The notes below the pieces were generated by a model. The model worked only from the letters and a program-made list of their open reading frames with translations, searched no databases and was not told where the DNA came from. Positions 58,425 to 64,000 of a DNA stretch of 64,000 bases are shown piece after piece. This DNA is from Syntrophaceae bacterium UBA5744. Lineage in GTDB: Bacteria > Desulfobacterota > Syntrophia > Syntrophales > UBA2192. The first letter of the stretch is position 1. Each line of letters begins with the position of its first letter. The stretch spans positions 15,117-79,116 of the forward strand of contig DIFQ01000075.1 in NCBI GenBank assembly GCA_002419215.1, in the 5' to 3' direction. The position numbers and the translations under genes are program-made.

Positions 58425-60674
58425 GGAGATGACTTCCTTGAACGTACAGCCTTCCTTCGGGCAGGCCTTCATGCGGCCCGTCTTGCGGTTGTACTTCTCC
58501 ACGAGGAACTTCGAGCCGCACTGCGGGCACTCCTCGGCAATCGGCCGGTCCCAGATGGCGTATTTGCACGCGGGGTACTTGGAGCAGCCGTAAAAGGCCT
58601 TCCCCTTCTTGGTCCGCTTCTCCGCGAGGCTTCCCTTGCAGCCTTCCTCGGGGCAGGCGATACCGGTCGAGAAGGGCATCGTGGAGCGGCATTCCGGGTA
58701 ACCCGAGCAGCCGAGGAACTTGCCGAAGCGGCCTTCCTTGAGCACCATGGGCTTGCCGCATTTTTCGCAGGCGATGTCCAGGGGCTTCGCATCGGCCTGG
58801 CCGCCCACGCCCCCGTTGCCGTTTTTGTCCCCGTTGACGTTCGAGGTGTTCTTGCAGTCGGGATATTTCGTACAGGCCAGGAAGCGCCCGTTGCGTCCCC
58901 ACCGGATCACCATGGGGGCCCCGCACTTGTCGCACACCTCGTCCGTGGGCTCGCCTTCCTTCTTGACGTTGCGCATCTTTTTGACGGCGTTTTTCAGATC
59001 CTTCTCGAAGGGGGCGTAGAACTCCTTCAGCGTCTCGATGCGGTTGAGCTTGCCTTCCTCGATGAGGTCGAGCTGGTTCTCCATCGATGCCGTGAACTCC
59101 ACGTCCATGATCTTGGCAAAGTTCTGCACCAGCAGCTCGTTGACCAGGATCCCCAGGTCGGTGGGGTGGATGCGCGCCTGCTCGAGCTTCACGTAGTTGC
59201 GGTCCTGGATGGTGCTGAGGATGGCGGCGTAGGTGCTCGGCCGTCCGATCCCCTTTTCCTCGAGCTCCCTCACCAGCATGGCCTCGGTGAAGCGGGGCGG
59301 GGGCTGGGTGAAGTGCTGCTCGGGCTTGAGCTCCAGCAGCTTCAGCGCTTCCTTCTCGGCAAGCTTCGGGAGGGTCTTGCCGTTGCCGTTCTCGTCGTCC
59401 GTGTCCTTGCCTTCGGTGTAGAGGATCGTGAAGCCCGCAAATTTCAGGACGGAGCCGCGGACCTGGAAGAGACAGTCGGCGGCCGTGATGTCCACGATCG
59501 TCTGGTCGTAGACAGCCGGGTTCATCTGGCTGGCCACGAAGCGGTTCCAGATGAGCTGGTAGAGACGGAACTCGTCGCTCGAAAGGTGCGGCTTGATTTC
59601 TACCGGGCGGTAGGCCAGCGATGAGGGCCGGATGGCCTCGTGGGCATCCTGGGCCTTCTCGGAGGTGGCGTAGACCTTGGCCTTGGCCGGCAGGAAATCC
59701 TTGCCGTAGACATCCTGGATGAAAGCCCGGGCCTCGGCAAGGGCCTCACCGGCAACGCGGACGGAGTCGGTCCTCATGTAGGTGATGAGCCCCACGGGAC
59801 CCTCTTTCCCCAACTCGATCCCCTCGTAGAGCTTCTGGGCGACCATCATGGTCTTCTTGGGCGAGAAGTGGAGCCATCGCGAGGCTTCCTGCTGGAGCTT
59901 GCTCGTCGTGAAAGGGGGCAGAGGGTTTCGCTTTGTCTCCTTGCTCTCGATTCCGCTTACCGTGAAGGCGGCCCGCTTCAGCGTCTCGACGAGCCCCTTG
60001 GCCTGTGCGTCGCTTCCGACCTTGGCCTTCTTCCCCCCGATCTTTACGAGCCTGGCCTCGAAGGGGGGCGGGTTGGCGCCTTCGAGCGCCGCCGTGATGG
60101 TCCAGTACTCCTCGGGCTTGAAACTGCGGATCTCCTCCTCGCGCTCGCAGACGATCCGCACGGCGACGGACTGCACGCGGCCGGCCGAAAGGCCCCGCTT
60201 CACCTTGTCCCAGAGGATGGGGCTGATCTGGTAGCCCACGAGACGGTCGAGGATGCGCCGGGTCTGCTGGGCCTCGTAGCGATTCCGGTCCAGCGGCAGG
60301 GGGTTTTGGATGGCCGCAAGCATCGTGTTCTTCGTCAGGTCGTTGAAGAGGACCCGGTAGACCTGCTTGCCCCTGGTGTCGATCTCGTCGGCGATGTGCC
60401 AGGCAATGGCTTCCCCCTCCCGGTCGGGGTCCGGGGCGAGATAGATCGTGTCGGTCGACTTGGCGGCTTTTTTCAGCTCGCTGATGACCTTTTTCTTGGC
60501 CTCGAGGACCTCGTAAGTAGGGCTGAAGTCGTTCTTGATGTCGATCCCGAGGGTGTTCCCGGGAAGGTCCTTCACGTGTCCCACGGAGGCCCGGACGTCG
60601 AACTCCGAGCCGAGATACTTCTTGATCGTTTTTACCTTTGTGGGTGACTCGACGATGATCAGCGCATTCGACAT
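58422..60674 (-). CDS. topA: DNA topoisomerase I
   Basis: Type IA topoisomerase that relaxes negative supercoils. The 750-residue product starts with the Toprim domain (LIIVESPTKVKTI, LAPDPDREGEAIAWH), has the cleavage-tyrosine region GLITYMRTDSVRV (about residue 300), and ends with three C4 zinc ribbons (CDKCGAPM...CTKYPDC; CEKCGKPM...CSGYPEC; CPEEGC...CSKYPAC) plus a final partial ribbon. A linker rich in Asn/Gly (NVNGDKNGNGGVGG) separates the first ribbons. ATG 60674 overlaps the dprA stop by one base (TGATG), so translation is coupled. Confidence 0.97.
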   Translation of the reverse strand: MSNALIIVESPTKVKTIKKYLGSEFDVRASVGHVKDLPGNTLGIDIKNDFSPTYEVLEAKKKVISELKKAAKSTDTIYLAPDPDREGEAIAWHIADEIDTRGKQVYRVLFNDLTKNTMLAAIQNPLPLDRNRYEAQQTRRILDRLVGYQISPILWDKVKRGLSAGRVQSVAVRIVCEREEEIRSFKPEEYWTITAALEGANPPPFEARLVKIGGKKAKVGSDAQAKGLVETLKRAAFTVSGIESKETKRNPLPPFTTSKLQQEASRWLHFSPKKTMMVAQKLYEGIELGKEGPVGLITYMRTDSVRVAGEALAEARAFIQDVYGKDFLPAKAKVYATSEKAQDAHEAIRPSSLAYRPVEIKPHLSSDEFRLYQLIWNRFVASQMNPAVYDQTIVDITAADCLFQVRGSVLKFAGFTILYTEGKDTDDENGNGKTLPKLAEKEALKLLELKPEQHFTQPPPRFTEAMLVRELEEKGIGRPSTYAAILSTIQDRNYVKLEQARIHPTDLGILVNELLVQNFAKIMDVEFTASMENQLDLIEEGKLNRIETLKEFYAPFEKDLKNAVKKMRNVKKEGEPTDEVCDKCGAPMVIRWGRNGRFLACTKYPDCKNTSNVNGDKNGNGGVGGQADAKPLDIACEKCGKPMVLKEGRFGKFLGCSGYPECRSTMPFSTGIACPEEGCKGSLAEKRTKKGKAFYGCSKYPACKYAIWDRPIAEECPQCGSKFLVEKYNRKTGRMKACPKEGCTFKEVIS

Positions 60675-61822
60675 CAAGGTTTCCTCAATTTGAAGAGCTT
60701 TCCCGGGAGCTGAAGAACATATCCTTTGAGTTCCAGGGACAAAAGCGTTGCAAGGACCTCGGCTGCCGCCAGGCCCGAACGGTTGATGATGCTATCGGCA
60801 TCCAGCGGCTTTTCTGTAATGAAGCCGAGAAGCCGCGATTCTTTTTCCGTCAGGGGCTCCCGATCCGGGGTGGCTGCGGACGGGCGGTCCGACCGCGCTA
60901 CGGGCCCCGTTTTTTCTTTTTGCCGCACAGCGAGAGGAGACTCCAGCTGGGGGAGAATTTCCTCGAGGATGTCCTCGGCACTCTCCACGAGCTTGGCGCC
61001 CTGCCTCAGCAGCTTGTTCGTTCCCCGCGATCCCGGCAGATCGATGCTCCCCGGCACGGCGAAGACCTCGCGCCCCTGGTCCAGCGCGCACCGGGCCGTG
61101 ATGAGAGAGCCGCTCTTCTCGCCCGCCTCGACGATGAGGACCCCCAGCGACAGGCCGCTGATGATGCGGTTGCGCGCCGGGAAGTGGGGCCGGTCAGGCT
61201 CCGTGCCGAAGGGAAACTCCGTCACGACGGCGCCGCCGGCGACGATCTCGCCGTGAAGTTTCCGGTTATCCGGCGGGTAGATCACGTCGATGCCGCAGCC
61301 CATCACGGCGATCGTCCGGCCGCGGCCCGAAAGGGCCCCGCGGTGTGCGCACGTGTCGATCCCCCGGGCCAGTCCGCTGACGACGGTCACCCCCCGGTAG
61401 GCCAGCTCACGGCAGAGCCTTTCCGTGACGTACCGGCCGTAAGGGCTTGCGTTTCGGGAGCCGACGACGGCCACGGGGATGTCTTCCGTCGTGAGCGTTC
61501 CTTTTATATAGAGAAGCGGGGGATAGTCGTATATCCTCCGCAGTCTATCCGGGTATGCCGGGTCCCCCGACGTGACGATCGAGACGCCTTCGCTCCGGGC
61601 CCTCGCGATCTCGGCGCGGGCTTGCTCCCAGCCCCGAAAGTCCTTGATGTTGCGGGCCGTCCTGTGGTTTAATCCCGCCGTTTGCTCCAGTTCGGGCAGG
61701 GAAGCTTCGAAGACGCGGCGCGGCGTGCCGTACGCGGCAAGCAGGTTCCGGAACGCTACGCTGCCGACCCCCTCGACGGACTTGAGAGCAACCCAGGTTG
61801 TCAGATCGTCACTGATTGCCAC
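60674..61822 (-). CDS. dprA: DNA-processing protein DprA
   Basis: DprA (Smf) binds incoming single-stranded DNA and loads RecA in natural transformation. The 382-residue product has an N-terminal helix-hairpin-helix region (SVEGVGSVAFRNLL), the Rossmann-fold core with VVGSRNASPYGR, SGLARGIDTCAHRGAL, MGCGIDVIYPP, and the ARNRIISGLS motif. The C-terminal winged helix is at about 310-382. The GTG at 61822 is chosen as it starts the conserved domain; the frame stays open upstream. dprA-topA adjacency is a common bacterial pair. Confidence 0.94.
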   Translation of the reverse strand: MAISDDLTTWVALKSVEGVGSVAFRNLLAAYGTPRRVFEASLPELEQTAGLNHRTARNIKDFRGWEQARAEIARARSEGVSIVTSGDPAYPDRLRRIYDYPPLLYIKGTLTTEDIPVAVVGSRNASPYGRYVTERLCRELAYRGVTVVSGLARGIDTCAHRGALSGRGRTIAVMGCGIDVIYPPDNRKLHGEIVAGGAVVTEFPFGTEPDRPHFPARNRIISGLSLGVLIVEAGEKSGSLITARCALDQGREVFAVPGSIDLPGSRGTNKLLRQGAKLVESAEDILEEILPQLESPLAVRQKEKTGPVARSDRPSAATPDREPLTEKESRLLGFITEKPLDADSIINRSGLAAAEVLATLLSLELKGYVLQLPGKLFKLRKP

Positions 61823-62009
61823 GGAACAGCGTGACCTCGACTTCTGTCTGTTGGCAAACGGTGCGGAGCCGGGGCACCGGTAACAGTCATGCAGGACTCG
61901 ACCTGCAAATGTCAAAGCAAGCCTTCTATACTCGAGCGGCCAGCCTGTCAAGCATTTTTGAAGCGCCCCGCAGAGGGGCCTCGGCCCGGGCTGGTGTCGG
62001 GAGCCTGTG

Positions 62010-63662
62010 ATGGAGAGGATTTCGAGATGCCTGGCAGCCGGTCTGGCGTGCCTTCTGGCCATGGCGTTCCCGGGGGGAACGGGGGCGGCGGAGGTCCGTG
62101 AAAGCCGTGCGCAGGCCCTGACCGTTTCAACCCGCGAGATCGACCTCGGTGTCGTCGGGCCCGGCGAGAAGGCGCGGGCCCAGTTTCAGATCGCAAACGC
62201 GGGACAGGGACGGATCCGGTGGGCCATCGAGGAGCCCTCCGGCTGGGAGTCCCTGGCTGGCGGGGGGCTCACGGGGGAATGCAGTTCGGTGCCGTCGCGG
62301 GTCGATGTCACGCTGAGCTCCCTCAAGGGACGACCCGAGCCGGGCGATCACGCGGTGGAGATACGGATTGCATCCGGAAGAGACTCGCTGGTGCTGAAAC
62401 GAACACTGGCCGAAGGTCCTTACCGCGAAGCGCTGCGGATCGAATCCGACGGGGGCGGACGGACCCTGTTTCTCAAGTTCAGCCTGGCCGACGCGAAGTC
62501 CAGGCCCGCCCTCGAGGTGGAGCCAAGAGGGGTCGACCTGGGGGACACGGAGCCCGTCAAAGAGCTCACTCGCAAAATCCGCATCACGAATGGGGGGGCG
62601 GGCGTGTTGCGCTGGCAGGCCTCGTCCGGCGGGGCGGGTTCAGCTCCGGCGTTGCCGGCGGCGGGGCGGACAAGATACGTCTCGCTGTACAACGAGACTC
62701 TGGCGACCGGGGGGCCTTACATGGCGCCGGCGGCCCTGAAGGATTCCCTGCAGCTGGCCGGAAACTGGGTTGCCGATAAGGGCTACCCGAAAGCGGCAGG
62801 GGAGGGCTGCACCCTGCGGCTCCAGTTCCAGGGGGCAGGGGCCGTTCTGCATGGCAGGCGTGTTGTGGAGACGGCGGATTTGAGGTCGGCCGTCGATGAT
62901 CGCCCTGTCCGGGAAATGCCGCTGCAGGAGCTCGAGGGGAACCGTTTCGAAGGGATTGCCGCCGGGGAGCTGCCCGAGGGGCCGCACAGCCTTCTGCTCC
63001 AGGTGGGACCGGGCGACGTCATCCTCGAGGGGTTTTTCGTAACGGACTCCAGGGCCGTCGCGCCGCCATCGTCATGGCTCCGGCTGACCCCTCTTTCAGG
63101 AACCACCGTCCGGGAGACGGATTTCGTCACGGTCCGGATGAACCTCTCCGAGCTCAAACCCGGGATTTACACGGACCATGTCACGATCATCTCGAACGGT
63201 GGCACGGCGCGCATTCCCATATCCCTCAACGTCACAGGCGAGCCGGCGTCGAAAATTCTTCCTGTTTACCGGTACGCGCGGGGCGATGACATTCTCTTTA
63301 CGGCTCAGCCCGACAGGGAGGACCCCCGCTATATCGGCGCCTACCAGCGGACGGGACTTGCCTTCCGGCTCTATGGCCCGCAAACGGCGGGCACCGTCGA
63401 GCTGTACCGGTGGTACAACCCCGCCATCGGGGATCATTACTACGCCGCGGAGCGGAGCGGCGGCCGCAAGAACCTTGCCGGCTACCTGTTCGAGGGCGCC
63501 ATCGGCAACATCGCCACGATCCGCCTGCCCGGGACGAAGGAGCTGTACCGGTGGTTCAACCCGTCGACAAACCGGCATTTCTTCACGACGGACGCCGCCG
63601 GCGAAGGCCAGGGGAAAAAGGGATACCGGTTCGAAGGGACCGTGGGCTTTGTCCTGATGTGA
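62010..63662 (+). CDS. Secreted modular protein with BACON/Ig-like and DUF5648-type domains
   Basis: A 550-residue exported protein. After a signal peptide (MERISRCLAAGLACLLAMAF, cleavage near GGTGA) come two Ig/BACON-like beta repeats each starting with a DLG motif (about 35-150 and 170-215). A jelly-roll-like central domain follows (about 220-345; CTLRLQFQGAGAVLHGRRV), then a third BACON-like repeat (about 355-410), and at the C-terminus a lobed domain with YRWYNPAIGDHYYA and YRWFNPSTNRHFFT, the pattern of DUF5648. These suggest binding to carbohydrate or surface. GGGAG precedes the ATG. Function unknown. Confidence 0.8.
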   Translation: MERISRCLAAGLACLLAMAFPGGTGAAEVRESRAQALTVSTREIDLGVVGPGEKARAQFQIANAGQGRIRWAIEEPSGWESLAGGGLTGECSSVPSRVDVTLSSLKGRPEPGDHAVEIRIASGRDSLVLKRTLAEGPYREALRIESDGGGRTLFLKFSLADAKSRPALEVEPRGVDLGDTEPVKELTRKIRITNGGAGVLRWQASSGGAGSAPALPAAGRTRYVSLYNETLATGGPYMAPAALKDSLQLAGNWVADKGYPKAAGEGCTLRLQFQGAGAVLHGRRVVETADLRSAVDDRPVREMPLQELEGNRFEGIAAGELPEGPHSLLLQVGPGDVILEGFFVTDSRAVAPPSSWLRLTPLSGTTVRETDFVTVRMNLSELKPGIYTDHVTIISNGGTARIPISLNVTGEPASKILPVYRYARGDDILFTAQPDREDPRYIGAYQRTGLAFRLYGPQTAGTVELYRWYNPAIGDHYYAAERSGGRKNLAGYLFEGAIGNIATIRLPGTKELYRWFNPSTNRHFFTTDAAGEGQGKKGYRFEGTVGFVLM

Positions 63663-63688
63663 GAGGGCAAAAAAAAGTAATTTGCAGC

Positions 63689-63717
63689 TTGACAAAATCC
63701 GTCAAAGCGTTTATTAG
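63689..63717 (+). promoter_or_regulatory. Promoter of the tRNA cluster
   Basis: Perfect -35 TTGACA (63689-63694), 17-base spacer, -10 TATTAG (63712-63717). The predicted start lies about 20 bases before the first tRNA. Confidence 0.78.
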
Positions 63718-63744
63718 TTCTGCTTCGCGATTGGAACGTCACGT

Positions 63745-63821
63745 GCGCCTGTAGCTCAGCTGGATAGAGCATCGGACTTCTAATCCGAGGGTCCCGGGTT
63801 CGAATCCCTGCAGGCGCGCCA
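63745..63821 (+). tRNA. tRNA-Arg (anticodon TCT)
   Basis: Full cloverleaf: 7-bp acceptor stem GCGCCTG/CAGGCGC, anticodon stem TCGGA/TCCGA with loop CTTCTAA (anticodon TCT at 63779-63781), T arm with GTTCGAATC, and encoded CCA at the 3' end. Reads AGA/AGG. Confidence 0.97.
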
Positions 63822-63830
63822 GATAAGACG

Positions 63831-63907
63831 GTGGGTGTAGCTCAAGTGGTTAGAGTGTCGGGTTGTGGCCCCGAAGGTTGAGGGTTCAAGTCCCTCCACT
63901 CACCCCA
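63831..63907 (+). tRNA. tRNA-His (anticodon GTG)
   Basis: Cloverleaf with acceptor GTGGGTG/CACTCAC (one G-T pair), anticodon stem TCGGG/CCCGA, loop TTGTGGC (anticodon GTG), and T arm GTTCAAGTC. The base before position 1 is G (63830) and the discriminator is C, the G(-1):C73 identity pair of tRNA-His. Encoded CCA. Confidence 0.96.
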
Positions 63908-63929
63908 GTAATAAAACGGGCAACAAAAT

Positions 63930-64000
63930 GCGCCCGTAGCTCAGATGGATAGAGTCGCAGACTTCGAATCTGTTGGTCGTAGGTTCGAATCCTACCGGGC
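63930..64000 (+). tRNA. tRNA-Arg (anticodon TCG), 3' end cut by window
   Basis: Acceptor 5' strand GCGCCCG, anticodon stem GCAGA/TCTGT (one G-T pair), loop CTTCGAA (anticodon TCG), T arm GTTCGAATC. The window ends after the fifth pair of the acceptor 3' strand. Reads CGA and related codons. Confidence 0.93.

Overview
The window looks like a chromosomal segment of a GC-rich, Gram-negative, probably anaerobic bacterium of the Desulfobacterota (old Deltaproteobacteria), plausibly Syntrophales-like. Reasons: a two-gene SufC-SufB iron-sulfur locus, several small [4Fe-4S] ferredoxins, FeoB-based ferrous iron uptake, a biotin-dependent carboxyltransferase subunit, the carD - PIN/TRAM - ispD - ispF order, and a Cys-rich zinc-ribbon protein that I recall from this group. 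The assignment is inferred from gene content and style, not from a database comparison. No phage, transposon, CRISPR array or integrase was seen; the segment reads as core genome.

Layout. 1-7.1 kb: 5'-truncated lytic transglycosylase, HU, a short CCA-adding/poly(A) polymerase-like enzyme, trpS, scpA-scpB-rluB, an IHF/HU-like gene and an intramembrane metalloprotease. 7.1-11.0 kb (minus strand): zur, znuA, znuC, znuB and radC, a zinc-uptake operon with its repressor. 11.1-17.6 kb: ccdA and a TlpA-like lipoprotein, then feoB behind a near-ideal promoter/Fur box, a DtxR-FeoA type regulator, a second Fur-family regulator, a pyruvate-kinase C-domain-like protein and an M29 aminopeptidase. 17.7-20.4 kb: a ferredoxin and a sufC-sufB pair. 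20.4-29.3 kb: nicotinate phosphoribosyltransferase, an unknown protein, alanine dehydrogenase, a P-type ATPase, a zinc ribbon, an ABC-F ATPase and a cold-shock protein. 29.5-31.7 kb: a macro-domain protein and a phosphoglycerate mutase-like enzyme whose domains are in circularly permuted order. 31.9-39.5 kb: a helical protein, pcm, a LysM/LytM lipoprotein, a radical SAM protein, carD, PIN/TRAM, ispD, ispF and a small secreted protein. 39.6-52.7 kb: carboxyltransferase, pgk, truA, rfbD, mutL, miaA, valS, nadC, birA and coaX. 52.8-58.3 kb: a four-PAS histidine kinase with its LuxR-type response regulator, a ferredoxin, a TIGR04282-like transferase and trmFO. 58.4-64.0 kb: topA, dprA, a modular secreted protein and a tRNA-Arg/His/Arg cluster cut by the window end.

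Two things stand out. First, the gene at 30121-31701 encodes an intact 526-residue member of the cofactor-independent phosphoglycerate mutase family in which the family's C-terminal half comes first and its N-terminal half (nucleophile Ser and transferase domain) last. All recognisable metal ligands are kept but parts of the substrate pocket have changed. Second, many intergenic gaps hold degenerate short tandem arrays of fixed unit length (7 bases at most loci, 8 at three) but different unit sequence at each class of locus. They often start at or just after a stop codon, often form inverted arms, and several have the spacing of G-quadruplexes on the sense strand.

Regulation visible in the sequence includes sigma70-type promoters for trpS, the IHF-like gene, feoB, suf, the P-type ATPase, the radical SAM gene, carD, pgk, valS and the tRNA cluster; operators for Fur (feoB) and probably Zur (znu); an 18-base palindrome over the carD -35 box; and intrinsic terminators after hup, the IHF-like gene, suf, cspA, the PIN/TRAM gene, the carboxyltransferase and pgk.
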